From the NCBI GenBank assembly GCA_030596605.1, contig JAUVJI010000019.1:1-42199 (forward strand): a stretch of 42,199 nt of DNA. The letters are read 5' to 3'. The notes under the pieces are model-generated. The model made no database searches. It saw only the letters and a list, made by a program, of their open reading frames with translations, and was not told the DNA's origin. This DNA comes from Bacteroidales bacterium. GTDB lineage: Bacteria; Bacteroidota; Bacteroidia; Bacteroidales; JAADJA01. Shown here in pieces: positions 17,743-25,884 of the stretch. Position 1 is the stretch's first letter; every line of letters starts with the position of its first letter. The position numbers were made by a program, and so were the translations under genes.

Positions 17743-19020
17743 ATGCTTGAAATAAAAGTTCCCAGCCCGGGTGAATCAATAACCGAAGTACAGATTGCAA
17801 CATGGCTTGTTAGTGATGGTGATTTTGTTGAAAAAGACCAGGAAATCGTAGAGATCGATTCAGATAAAGCTACATTAAGTATCAGTGCCCAAGAAGATGG
17901 AAAGATCAAAATATTGATCGAAGAGGGTGAAACCGTTAAAGTGGAATCAATAATTGCATCTATTGATACCAGTGTGAAAGGGGAGAAAAAGATACAAGAA
18001 TCAAGTACTAAGACAAAAGATATTAGTACAGAGACAAAAGAAAATAGTGAAAAAATAAAAGAGTCTGAAGCAGTTAAAGAAAAAATAGTTGAAAACAAAT
18101 CGGCAAGCAAACCAATTGAAACGGAATTAAACATTTCACCTTTGGCTAAAAAACTCATGCAGGCCAATAATGTTTCGGAGGCTGATTTTATTAATTTCAT
18201 GAAGGGTTACCGTGTAGGGAAAAAAGATGTTGATTTCTTTTTATCACAAAAAGATAATGTCAAATCGACAACAAAATCGTGGGGAGGAACAAGGGACTCT
18301 GAGAGGAAAAAGATGTCGACACTTCGGTTAAAACTTTCTGAACGGTTGGTATCTGTTAAAAATGAAACAGCCATGTTAACCACCTTCAATGAGGTGAACA
18401 TGACGCCTATCATGGAAATTCGTAAAAAATACAAAGAGATTTTCAAGGAGAAACATGGTATTTCTTTGGGATTTATGTCATTTTTTACCAAGGCCGTTAC
18501 CGAAGCTTTAAATATTGTACCGGGGGTGAACGCTCAAATTGACGGCAATGAAGTGGTTTATCACAATTATGCCGATATTGGAATTGCCGTTAGCTCTCCA
18601 AAAGGTTTGATGGTTCCTGTTGTGAGGAATGCCGAGCAAATGACTCTTGCAGAGATCGAACTAAATATCAAGGAGCTTGCCAATAAGGCACGCACCAATA
18701 AAATCACCATTGATGAAATGATGGGTGGGACATTTACTATCACCAATGGAGGAGTATTTGGCTCGATGCTCTCCACACCGATTATCAATCCTCCCCAAAG
18801 TGCAATATTAGGAATGCATAATATTGTAGAAAGGCCCATTGCCGTAAATGGTAAAGTAGAAATACACCCCATCATGTATGTTGCTGTTTCGTACCATCAC
18901 CGCATCATTGACGGGAGTGAATCGGTTACTTTCCTTGTGAATGTTAAAGAAATGCTGGAAAATCCGGTAAAAATGTTATTTGGGGGAAATGAACCCGTAG
19001 AAAGTTTGTTGGGAATATAA
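17743..19020 (+). CDS. sucB: 2-oxoglutarate dehydrogenase E2, dihydrolipoyl succinyltransferase
   Basis: This 425-aa E2 core protein transfers succinyl from lipoate to CoA. Its parts in order are: one lipoyl domain (1-77, lipoylated Lys42 in EIDSDKATL); a charged, low-complexity linker (about 80-125, rich in Lys, Glu, Ser, Thr); a peripheral subunit-binding domain (about 127-165, [14 protein letters not shown]); and the catalytic acyltransferase domain (about 190-425). The active-site signature reads HHRIIDG at 385-391, where most E2 proteins have DHRxxDG. The catalytic His386 and Asp390 are present. The E3 gene is not in the window. It pairs with sucA upstream, and nadB follows 10 bp after the stop. 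Confidence 0.96.
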   Translation: MLEIKVPSPGESITEVQIATWLVSDGDFVEKDQEIVEIDSDKATLSISAQEDGKIKILIEEGETVKVESIIASIDTSVKGEKKIQESSTKTKDISTETKENSEKIKESEAVKEKIVENKSASKPIETELNISPLAKKLMQANNVSEADFINFMKGYRVGKKDVDFFLSQKDNVKSTTKSWGGTRDSERKKMSTLRLKLSERLVSVKNETAMLTTFNEVNMTPIMEIRKKYKEIFKEKHGISLGFMSFFTKAVTEALNIVPGVNAQIDGNEVVYHNYADIGIAVSSPKGLMVPVVRNAEQMTLAEIELNIKELANKARTNKITIDEMMGGTFTITNGGVFGSMLSTPIINPPQSAILGMHNIVERPIAVNGKVEIHPIMYVAVSYHHRIIDGSESVTFLVNVKEMLENPVKMLFGGNEPVESLLGI

Positions 19021-19030
19021 AGCATACAAA

Positions 19031-20620
19031 ATGCGAAAAAAAGTTGATTTTCTTGTAATAGGATCCGGGATAGCAGGATTGAGTTTTGCCTTAAAAGTTG
19101 CAAAACATGGTAAGGTTTGTATTGTAACTAAAGATAAGGCTGAAGAAACTGCAACAAAATACGCACAGGGTGGAATTGCCGCCGTCATGTACTCGCCCGA
19201 TACCTATGAAAAACATATCAGTGATACGATGATTGCCGGAGATGACCTGAGTGATGAAAAAATAGTCAGGCTTACTATTACAGAATCAACCGAAAGGGTA
19301 AAAGAGTTGATTGAGTGGGGAACACTATTTGACAAAACTGAAAGTGGAAAATACTCACTTGGCAGGGAGGGTGGCCATTCCGAATCAAGGGTTCTGCACC
19401 ACAAAGACAGTACCGGAGCAGAGATCATTCGTGCTTTATTGCACAAGGTAAAAGAACATACGAATATAGAAATCCTTGAAAATCATTTTACTATTGACCT
19501 GCTTACCCAACACCACCTCGGTATGGGTGTCTCAAGGGGAATGTCGGATATTCAATGTTATGGAGCTTACGTACTTTCCCCAATAAAAGGAGAAGTAATC
19601 ACAATTTTATCAAAAGTTACTTTACTGGCAACCGGAGGTGCAGGTAATGTTTACAGTACCACTACAAATCCTCCGATTGCATCAGGTGATGGAACAGCAA
19701 TGGCATACCGGGCAAAGGCCACCATCGAAAATATGGAGTTTGTTCAGTTTCATCCAACTTCATTATACAACCCGAATGAAAAACCTTCATTCCTTATAAC
19801 AGAAGCCTTAAGAGGTTTTGGTGCGGTACTTAAAACGCGTAAGGAAGAAGAATTCATGGAAAAATACGATCAACGAAAATCGCTTGCTCCCCGTGATATC
19901 GTAGCCCGTGCCATTGATACGGAAATGAAACTCAGCGGCCATGATTATTTATGTTTGGATGCAACACATTTGGATAAAAATCAACTTATAGAAAATTTCC
20001 CCAGGATTTATGCTAAATGCCTGAGTGTTGGTATAGATATTACCAAGGATATGATACCGGTTGTACCGGCAGCTCATTACCAGTGCGGAGGGGTTAAGGT
20101 AGATGAATATGGAAGGAGTACGGTTAATAATTTGTATGCCAGCGGTGAATGTGCTTCAACAGGATTGCACGGGGCAAACAGGTTAGCATCCAATTCACTT
20201 TTAGAATCAGCTGTTTTTTCACACCGTGCTGCTAAGGATGCCATTGATAAAATAAAAGCCATAGAATTTTTTGACCGGATTCCGGACTGGGATGCTGAAG
20301 GCCTAATACTCAATGAAGAAATGATCCTGATTACACAAACGATGAGAGAATTACAATCTATCATGTCGAATTATGTGGGGATTGTGCGATCAGACCTTCG
20401 CCTGAAAAGAGCTTTAGACAGGCTGGAAATAATTTTCCGTGAGACTGAAGACCTTTATCAAAAATCAATTATCAGTACCCATATTTGTGAATTGAGAAAC
20501 CTTATCAATGTGGCGTACCTGATTATTAAAATGGCCCAGCTCAGGAAAGAAAGCAGGGGACTGCATTTTTCAATTGATCATCCTGAAAAAGCGCCTATAA
20601 AGATGAATTCGAGAAGATAA
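19031..20620 (+). CDS. nadB: L-aspartate oxidase
   Basis: This flavoenzyme oxidises L-aspartate to iminoaspartate, the first step of NAD synthesis from aspartate. It is 529 aa, normal for the family. The FAD dinucleotide fold is at the N-terminus (FLVIGSGIAGLSFAL, GSGIAG 11-16). The substrate and FAD-binding signatures of the fumarate reductase/succinate dehydrogenase flavoprotein superfamily follow: TKYAQGGIAAVM, GREGGHSESRVLH, and HGANRLASNSLLE at 380-392. nadA and nadC are not in the window. It starts 10 bp after sucB and is probably read from the same mRNA; that association with TCA genes has no obvious metabolic logic. Confidence 0.96.
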   Translation: MRKKVDFLVIGSGIAGLSFALKVAKHGKVCIVTKDKAEETATKYAQGGIAAVMYSPDTYEKHISDTMIAGDDLSDEKIVRLTITESTERVKELIEWGTLFDKTESGKYSLGREGGHSESRVLHHKDSTGAEIIRALLHKVKEHTNIEILENHFTIDLLTQHHLGMGVSRGMSDIQCYGAYVLSPIKGEVITILSKVTLLATGGAGNVYSTTTNPPIASGDGTAMAYRAKATIENMEFVQFHPTSLYNPNEKPSFLITEALRGFGAVLKTRKEEEFMEKYDQRKSLAPRDIVARAIDTEMKLSGHDYLCLDATHLDKNQLIENFPRIYAKCLSVGIDITKDMIPVVPAAHYQCGGVKVDEYGRSTVNNLYASGECASTGLHGANRLASNSLLESAVFSHRAAKDAIDKIKAIEFFDRIPDWDAEGLILNEEMILITQTMRELQSIMSNYVGIVRSDLRLKRALDRLEIIFRETEDLYQKSIISTHICELRNLINVAYLIIKMAQLRKESRGLHFSIDHPEKAPIKMNSRR

Positions 20621-20627
20621 ACAGATA

Positions 20628-20701
20628 AAATCCTAAATTCTAAATAAATTCAAATGTTAAATTTTCAAATGATCGAAACAAAATGAACCACAATATTCCA
20701 A
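20628..20701 (+). repeat. Left-type period-7 arm before the four-helix-bundle remnant
   Basis: Heptamers AAATCCT (20628-20634), AAATTCT and AAATAAA, then TTCAAATG and a degenerate CAAATGATCGAAACAAAATG stretch. The first 17 nt are identical to the start of the arm at 17601-17617. It begins 8 bp after the nadB stop and runs straight into the remnant gene at 20702. Confidence 0.65.
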
Positions 20702-20827
20702 ATGACTGATAAAAAAAAGAAATATGATCTTGAGGATAGAACTTTTTTGTTTGCTAAAAAAGTTAGATCATTTTGTAAGAAATTGCCAACAAAATGGTTA
20801 ACAATCAGAATACTGTTTTTTTCATAA
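20702..20827 (+). pseudogene. Truncated four-helix-bundle protein (23S IVP family) gene
   Basis: The ATG at 20702 opens a 41-codon frame. Its first 29 residues (MTDKKKKYDLEDRTFLFAKK then VRSFCKKLP) look like the N-terminus of four-helix-bundle proteins of the 23S rRNA intervening-sequence/S23 family (TIGR02436, PF05635), which usually start with a polar stretch, YDLxxRTxxFA and a basic helix ending in LP. After LP the frame continues with unrelated residues (TKWLTIRILFFS) to a stop at 20825-20827, where a full protein would have about 80 more residues. It is therefore a 3'-truncated remnant. The family call rests on a short match from memory and is moderately confident. Confidence 0.6.
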
Positions 20828-20837
20828 TAATAAGTTT

Positions 20838-22245
20838 TTAATTGGTTAATAATATTTTACTAAAAAATGCTTTGTCGTTAAATTTTACATAATAAACACC
20901 CGGCTTACATTTTGTCCCATTAGCATTTCTTCCATCCCAGGTTACTTTGTCTGCTCTTCCGGATACAATAAGTGTTTTTATTTTTTTACCCGAATTATCA
21001 TAAATTAATAGCTTTCTTTCTTTTTCATTGTCGTTTAGCTCAAACGTTATATAATTACTAAATGGATTTGGGTAACTTTTCATCACCGGTTGAGGGATAT
21101 CCTTAATTCCGGTCGTTTTGACAACATGAATATAATCCTCCTTTAAGAAGGTATTTGAACTGTCGGGGCCAATTACGTTTAACCTTACAGAGTAATAACC
21201 GGTATCCTGGTATGTCCAGGTTGGTGTTTCCTCGTAAGAATCAATTATTCCATCATTTTCAAAATCCCATTCATATTGTTGAATATCACCAATGGAAAAA
21301 TTACAAAAATCAACTGTAAAAGGCATTTCCCCTTCTGTTGTATCGGTTGAAAAGTTGGAAAGTATTGGTTCATTCCCTTTGGCAAAGGGATGAAAAACTT
21401 CAAAGGTTTTACCGTAATCAAGTGAGTGATAGATATATGTGTGGGCATTTTGCCAGCCCATATTTACGTAATCACACTTAATGTATACTTCTCCATCTGT
21501 TCTGCCCCCAACTATGCCTCCTCCATATAAATCACCGAAATTGAAATTGTTAAGGTTAATCCATGTATCTGCATAATCATAGCTCAATAGGAGAAGTTCC
21601 CTGTCATAATTAAATAAATATAATTCACCACTATTAGTTCCTCTTGTAAGCCCTATTGCTTCACTCCATATAAAATTAAATTTCTTAACAATTTGTAAAT
21701 TTTCAAATTTGTCAGAGGAAATAAACATATAAAGAGTATCTAAAACATTTGGGTTATAAGATATAACATAGCCAACATTATTAATTATTGGGTCTAAATC
21801 AATGTCCTTCCTGTTTCCAAAGTAACCATTGCAAGTATGATTTATGAATGTTTGTCCGAAGTCTTCGCTGTGTTTTGGAAAACTTGAAAATATTTCACCA
21901 TCAACTCTTCCACTATTAATTTGCTGGGCCATACCACTATTTCTAAACTCCCAGCTACCGGTAACGCCATAGTTTGTTGATATATAAGTACTCAAAATTT
22001 GCTACTAAATAAAGAACCCCTGTCGTTTTATCTGCACAGATACTTCCATAAAATAAAGATTCGTAATCCTGGCAGGTAGCCGTTTCTCCATAGTCTGTAG
22101 AGTAATAAATACCAACGCCAGTATTTGTTAAACCGATAAAATATATTTCTCCGGGATTTGGCCCCCTGGTAATGGTGTAATCGGGGCGTACATTTAATGC
22201 TAGTAATACAAAGGATAATAAGAGGGTCGCTATTATTTTCTTCAT
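20838..22245 (-). pseudogene. Frameshifted T9SS-exported Asp-box/PKD protein
   Basis: Two overlapping frames make up one gene. The first (22245 to 21955) has a signal peptide and two sorting-protein blades (GEIYFIGLTNTGVGIYYSTD). The second (read from a TTG at 21995 to 20838) continues the same fold. The break is at the ATATATA run 21980-21986: adding one AT unit would join ...VANFEYLY to ISTNYGVTGSW, itself an Asp-box. Five Asp-box-like motifs are visible (YYSTDYGETAT, YISTNYGVTGSW, KHSEDFGQTF, LSYDYADTW, YHSLDYGKTF), then a PKD domain (FSTDTTEGEMPFTVDFCNFS ... YEWDFENDGIID) and a C-terminal T9SS/FlgD-like sorting domain (SYPNPFSNYITFEL ... VTWDGRNANG). Intact length would be about 469 aa. 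It could be a genuine lesion or an assembly error. Confidence 0.8.
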
Positions 22246-22351
22246 AATAGAATGGTTTAGATCAAGAGTGTAAATTTAAAAAAAATTTTATTAAACAATA
22301 TTGTCATCGCATATTTGAAGTTTTTAAAATTCTATCTCGTTTTGAATTTTG

Positions 22352-22359
22352 TACTTTTG
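22352..22359 (+). promoter_or_regulatory. Possible -7 box upstream of the carbonic anhydrase gene
   Basis: TACTTTTG matches TAnnTTTG, 83 bp before the start at 22443. No good -33 partner is visible. The period-7 array lies between it and the gene, so it would be transcribed in the leader. Confidence 0.3.
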
Positions 22360-22378
22360 TATTTTGAAATTATTTAGG

Positions 22379-22432
22379 TTTTAGAAATTTGAATTTAGTG
22401 CTTATTTAGAGTTTAGGATTTAGAATTTAGTG
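22379..22432 (+). repeat. Right-type period-7 arm upstream of the carbonic anhydrase gene
   Basis: Four perfect consecutive heptamers, TTTAGAG (22405-22411), TTTAGGA, TTTAGAA and TTTAGTG (to 22432), are preceded by related TTTAGAA / ATTTGAA / TTTAGTG words from about 22380. The words are the reverse complement of those in the arms at 17601 and 20628. No matching left arm is adjacent; the nearest one in the opposite orientation is at 20628-20701. Confidence 0.65.
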
Positions 22433-22442
22433 CTTTGTAGAT

Positions 22443-22958
22443 ATGGTTTTGATAAAATCAGTTAAAGGAGTTTCACCCAAATTTGGCAAAAACTGTTTCC
22501 TTGCGGATAATGCAACTATAACTGGTGATGTAGTTATGGGTAATAAATGCAGTGTTTGGTTCAATGCCGTGATACGGGGCGATGTTCACTACATCCGGAT
22601 TGGCAATAATGTGAATATTCAGGATGGTGTAATAGTTCATTGTACCTATAAAAAAGCGCCCGTTGAAATTGGTAATAATGTTTCGATCGCTCACAATGCC
22701 ATTGTTCATGGATGTACTATCAAGGATAATGTTTTAGTTGGCATGGGAGCTATATTGATGGATCATGTGGTGGTTGAAAGCAACTCAATAATTGCAGCAG
22801 GTGCAGTGGTTTCAAAAGGAACTATTGTTGAATCGGGTAGTGTGTATGCAGGTGTACCGGCTAAAAAAATCAAATCAGTTGATGTTGAATTGCTCAAAGG
22901 CGAAATAAACCGTATCGCTGATAGTTATAATATGTATGCTGGTTGGTATGATGAATAG
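22443..22958 (+). CDS. Gamma-carbonic anhydrase family protein
   Basis: This 171-aa protein has a left-handed beta-helix fold made of hexapeptide repeats, of the YrdA/PaaY/gamma-carbonic anhydrase type. The three zinc ligands are in place: H66 in GVIVHCT, and H84 and H89 in SIAHNAIVHG. The conserved Arg45 and Asp47 (NAVIRGD) and Gln60 (NIQDG) are also present. Such proteins form trimers with metal sites between subunits and may hydrate CO2, though many short members are weakly active. It lacks the acidic loop of the archaeal Cam enzyme. It stands alone, flanked by repeat arrays on both sides. Confidence 0.9.
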   Translation: MVLIKSVKGVSPKFGKNCFLADNATITGDVVMGNKCSVWFNAVIRGDVHYIRIGNNVNIQDGVIVHCTYKKAPVEIGNNVSIAHNAIVHGCTIKDNVLVGMGAILMDHVVVESNSIIAAGAVVSKGTIVESGSVYAGVPAKKIKSVDVELLKGEINRIADSYNMYAGWYDE

Positions 22959-23020
22959 TTTGAAGTTCAAAGTTCGAAGTTTGAAGTTAGGGTTCTGTGT
23001 TTTTTGTGTATTCTGTGTGA
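22958..23020 (+). repeat. Period-7 GTTTGAA tandem array and CTGTGT words
   Basis: Heptamers GTTTGAA (22958-22964), GTTCAAA, GTTCGAA, GTTTGAA and a final GTT (to 22988) begin on the last base of the carbonic anhydrase stop codon. They are followed by two TTCTGTGT words near 22993-23020, similar to the words of the inverted array at 42.0 kb. No open frame is associated. Confidence 0.6.
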
Positions 23021-23067
23021 TGTAGTTTTAAGGATTTTTATAAATACAATAGGTTGATACAATTAAT

Positions 23068-24375
23068 ATGATCTTAATTTATACTGATAAAATAACCAAC
23101 CGTGTAAAGTTTATCTTTAATTTAATTTTCGGGGAAATCCTGAAAGTTGAAATATCCATAACTTCAAATGAAGAAGAGTATTTGAGTTATGATGGTGTGA
23201 AGATGAGTTATTTAAAAACACCACTTAAGGATGATTTATCTTTTGCAGCAGTTAATCTTTTAAAAGAAAGGGGAATTTCCCACATTGATCTATCATTCCT
23301 TGAATATGAAGGTCTTCCGGCATTTTTCCCAGTCTACTTTAAAGAGTCAGCCATGCCATTCGATCCTTTTGCGGCCGGTTTTTATTTGGTATCACGTTAT
23401 GAAGAATACCTGCCTTACAGGAAAGATGAGTATGGAAGGTTCAGTGCGAATGAATGCATCGCTTTTCAAAAAAACTTTTTACAAAAGCCGCTGATCAATA
23501 TTTGGTCAAAAAAAATTAGTGAAATAATAACTGAAAAGCATCCTTCTTTTACTTTTCCAAACAGGCAGTACAAATATTTACCAACCATTGATATAGATGC
23601 TGCCTGGGCTTACAGGCAAAAAGGTGTTTTTCGGTCCATTGGAGGGTATGCCAACGCTATTTCGAGATTGGACATGCCAGACATTGCAGCAAGAACAAGA
23701 GTCTTAGCGGGATTTCAAAAAGATCCGTTTGATACTTTTGATTTTCAATTTAATATTCAGAAAAAATACAATCTGAAACCCATATATTTTATCCTTTTCG
23801 CCGAATACGGGCATAATGATAAAAATATACCTGTCCAGAACAAAAAATTTCACACACTCATAAAATCACTTGCTGATTATGCAGAAGTTGGGATCCATCC
23901 GTCTTATTCATCCAATACCTACCCAAAAAAACTCAAAACAGAAATAAACAGCTTATCAAAAGTCCTTAATCGGGAAATAACCAAAAGCCGGCAACATTTC
24001 CTAAAAGTCCTTCTCCCAACAACTTATAGAAATTTGATTAATCTTGATATTACCGATGACTACTCCATGGGATTTGCTGCACAACCAGGATTCAGGGCCA
24101 GCATTTGTAATTCATTTAATTTTTATGACCTCGATCTGGATGTTGAAACCAAGCTAAGAATTCATCCATTTACATTAATGGATGGTACTTTGCGCGATTA
24201 TATGGAAGTCGAAGCTACAGATGCAATTAAGTTTATCAAATCATTAATTGATGAAGTTAAAGCCGTGAACGGAACTTTTGTTTCATTGTGGCATAATGAA
24301 TCACTTTGCGGCATAAACCGGTGGAAAGGATGGCGAAAAGTTTACGAAGAAATGGTCAGGGAGGCTCAACCATAA
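23068..24375 (+). CDS. Polysaccharide deacetylase-like protein with N-terminal DUF7033-type domain
   Basis: This 435-aa protein opens with MILIYTDKITNRVKFIFNL and PFDPFAAGFYLVSRYEEYLP, typical of the N-terminal domain (about 1-165) that precedes a NodB-like deacetylase domain in Bacteroidota. The deacetylase half has the metal-binding Asp pair (LPTIDIDAAW, about 169-178), the H-x3-S type segment (VGIHPSYSS) and a late His (FVSLWHNESLC). It has no signal peptide, so it would act in the cytoplasm or at the inner face of the membrane, perhaps on lipid-linked sugars. The next gene starts 10 bp after its stop, and the pair suggests cell-surface polysaccharide work. Confidence 0.8.
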   Translation: MILIYTDKITNRVKFIFNLIFGEILKVEISITSNEEEYLSYDGVKMSYLKTPLKDDLSFAAVNLLKERGISHIDLSFLEYEGLPAFFPVYFKESAMPFDPFAAGFYLVSRYEEYLPYRKDEYGRFSANECIAFQKNFLQKPLINIWSKKISEIITEKHPSFTFPNRQYKYLPTIDIDAAWAYRQKGVFRSIGGYANAISRLDMPDIAARTRVLAGFQKDPFDTFDFQFNIQKKYNLKPIYFILFAEYGHNDKNIPVQNKKFHTLIKSLADYAEVGIHPSYSSNTYPKKLKTEINSLSKVLNREITKSRQHFLKVLLPTTYRNLINLDITDDYSMGFAAQPGFRASICNSFNFYDLDLDVETKLRIHPFTLMDGTLRDYMEVEATDAIKFIKSLIDEVKAVNGTFVSLWHNESLCGINRWKGWRKVYEEMVREAQP

Positions 24376-24385
24376 ATCAGGATGT

Positions 24386-25333
24386 ATGATAAAATACCTT
24401 CACCATAGTGAGATTGATAAAAAAAAATGGGATGCCTGTATAAAAGAATCATTTAACGGAATGGTTTATGCCAGCTCCTGGTATCTTGATATTGTGGGAG
24501 ATGAATGGGAAGCGCTGATTGAAAATGATTATGAAAGTGTTTTTCCGTTGGTATACGGAAGTAAGTGGGGTATTCATTATTTATACCAGCCGGTTTTTAC
24601 CCAGCAATTGGGTGTTTTTTCCAAAAGCCTTTTATCACCCGAAGTAGTAAATGAATTTCTTATCAATATCCCCAATAAATTTAAGTTCGCCGAAATAAAT
24701 CTTAATACTTTTAATAAAGCACATACCGGTAAATATAAATTAAAAGAATGGCTTAACTACGAACTTGATTTAATTAATTCATACGATAAACTATTTCAAA
24801 ACTATTCCACAAATCTGAAAAGAAATCTTAAGAAAGCGGAAAAAAATCATCTCTCTATTTCAAAAAATGTTAAGCCTGAAGAAATCATTAAAATTTTCCG
24901 GGAAAACCGTGGCGGTAAAATCAAAAATTTATCAGATGATGATTATTTGAAATTACAGCGTTTAGGCTATATGGGTATTTATAAAGGGCTGATTCAAACA
25001 TATGGTGCCTATACTGACAAAAATGAGTTTTGTGCCGGTGCAATATTTGCTAAAAGCAATAAAAAGATGATATTTCTATTTTCTGGACTTACCCTGGAAG
25101 GAAAAGAGAAAAATGCCATGGCTTTTTTAATTGATTCATTTATTAATGAACATGCACAAAACCATCTGACACTTGATTTTGAAGGATCGAACGATCCGAA
25201 CCTTGCTAGATTTTATAAAAGTTTTGGTTCTGTAAAATGCACTTATCCCCACATCTTAATCAATAACCTTCCAATAGTTACAAGGCAAATAGTCTATCTG
25301 ATAAAATTGATTAGAAGATTAACCAAAAATTAA
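24386..25333 (+). CDS. FemAB/GNAT-like acyltransferase
   Basis: This 315-aa protein resembles the BioF2/FemAB-like acetyltransferases (peptidoglycan or surface-glycan acyl transfer, GNAT fold). It opens with the substrate segment NGMVYASSWYLDIVGDEWEA and continues with the basic amphipathic helix YSTNLKRNLKKAEKN (about 148-162) typical of this group. The C-terminal GNAT-like half includes GAYTDKNEFCAGAIFAKSNK and LDFEGSNDPNLARFYKSFG. It has no signal peptide. It follows the deacetylase-like gene by 10 bp and is probably cotranscribed. Acyl donor and acceptor are unknown. The GxxExxY cassette begins 8 bp after its stop codon. Confidence 0.7.
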   Translation: MIKYLHHSEIDKKKWDACIKESFNGMVYASSWYLDIVGDEWEALIENDYESVFPLVYGSKWGIHYLYQPVFTQQLGVFSKSLLSPEVVNEFLINIPNKFKFAEINLNTFNKAHTGKYKLKEWLNYELDLINSYDKLFQNYSTNLKRNLKKAEKNHLSISKNVKPEEIIKIFRENRGGKIKNLSDDDYLKLQRLGYMGIYKGLIQTYGAYTDKNEFCAGAIFAKSNKKMIFLFSGLTLEGKEKNAMAFLIDSFINEHAQNHLTLDFEGSNDPNLARFYKSFGSVKCTYPHILINNLPIVTRQIVYLIKLIRRLTKN

Positions 25334-25340
25334 GTTTATT

Positions 25341-25366
25341 GGCTGAATAATATTTTGATGTGCTGG
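25341..25366 (+). repeat. Left inverted end of the GxxExxY cassette
   Basis: This 26-bp sequence begins GGCTGAATAATATTTTGATG. It matches the reverse complement of 25885-25910 at 25 of 26 positions; the match stops at both edges. Confidence 0.9.
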
Positions 25367-25402
25367 TGGATAACATACTTACTTTTGTTTATACTTAATT
25401 TC

Positions 25403-25441
25403 ACGCAAAGCTACAAAAGGAAGTCGCAAAACAACGCAAAG
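25403..25441 (+). repeat. Left CGCAAAG array
   Basis: CGCAAAG at 25404-25410, a degenerate TACAAAAG at 25412-25419, CGCAAAA at 25425-25431 and CGCAAAG at 25435-25441. Spacing is near 10-11 nt, about one DNA turn. The last copy ends 8 bp before the GxxExxY start codon, so it covers the place where a ribosome binding site would be. Confidence 0.75.
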
Positions 25442-25449
25442 AAAACAAC

Positions 25450-25827
25450 ATGACAGAAAACGAAATCTCATATAAAATAATTGGAGCAGCTATAGAAATT
25501 CACAAGAGTATTGGTCCTGGTTTATTAGAGTCTGCCTATGAAAGTGCTTTAACTTTTGATCTTAGGGAATTAGGTTTTGAAATAAAACAACAATATCCTA
25601 TGCCTTTTGTGTATAAAGATGTTAAACAAGATATTGGATACAGGATTGACATAATAGTAAATAATATGGTAATTATTGAAGTCAAATCTATTGAATCTTT
25701 AGCACCTGTCCATTTTGCTCAAACACTCACATATTTAAGATTATCAGGACTTAAATTAGCACTATTGATAAATTTCAACAGCAAAATTCTAAAAGGGAAT
25801 ATACACAGAATTGTAAATAATCTATAA
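25450..25827 (+). CDS. GxxExxY protein (PD-(D/E)xK nuclease-like)
   Basis: This 125-aa protein has the signature GLLESAY at 24-30 that names the GxxExxY family (TIGR04256, PF13366). A PD-(D/E)xK-like core follows: D67 in GYRIDIIV, then E77-V-K79 in VIIEVKS, and a Gln in AQTLTYLRL (Q91). The catalytic pattern D-x9-E-x-K is intact, so nuclease activity is possible but has not been established for this family as far as I know. There is no signal peptide or membrane segment. The gene is the only one in a cassette with inverted ends and facing heptamer arrays; neighbours on either side are housekeeping or surface genes with no link to it. Confidence 0.9.
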   Translation: MTENEISYKIIGAAIEIHKSIGPGLLESAYESALTFDLRELGFEIKQQYPMPFVYKDVKQDIGYRIDIIVNNMVIIEVKSIESLAPVHFAQTLTYLRLSGLKLALLINFNSKILKGNIHRIVNNL

Positions 25828-25831
25828 TAGT

Positions 25832-25871
25832 CTTTGCGGCATCTTTGCGTTTAATCTTTCCGTTCTTTGCG
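25832..25871 (-). repeat. Right CTTTGCG array
   Basis: CTTTGCG at 25832-25838 and 25843-25849, a degenerate CTTTCCG at 25856-25862 and CTTTGCG at 25865-25871. Spacing is 9-13 nt. This is the reverse complement of the word in the left array, so the two arrays face each other across the gene. It begins 5 bp after the GxxExxY stop codon. Confidence 0.75.
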
Positions 25872-25884
25872 AGAAATAAAGAAT

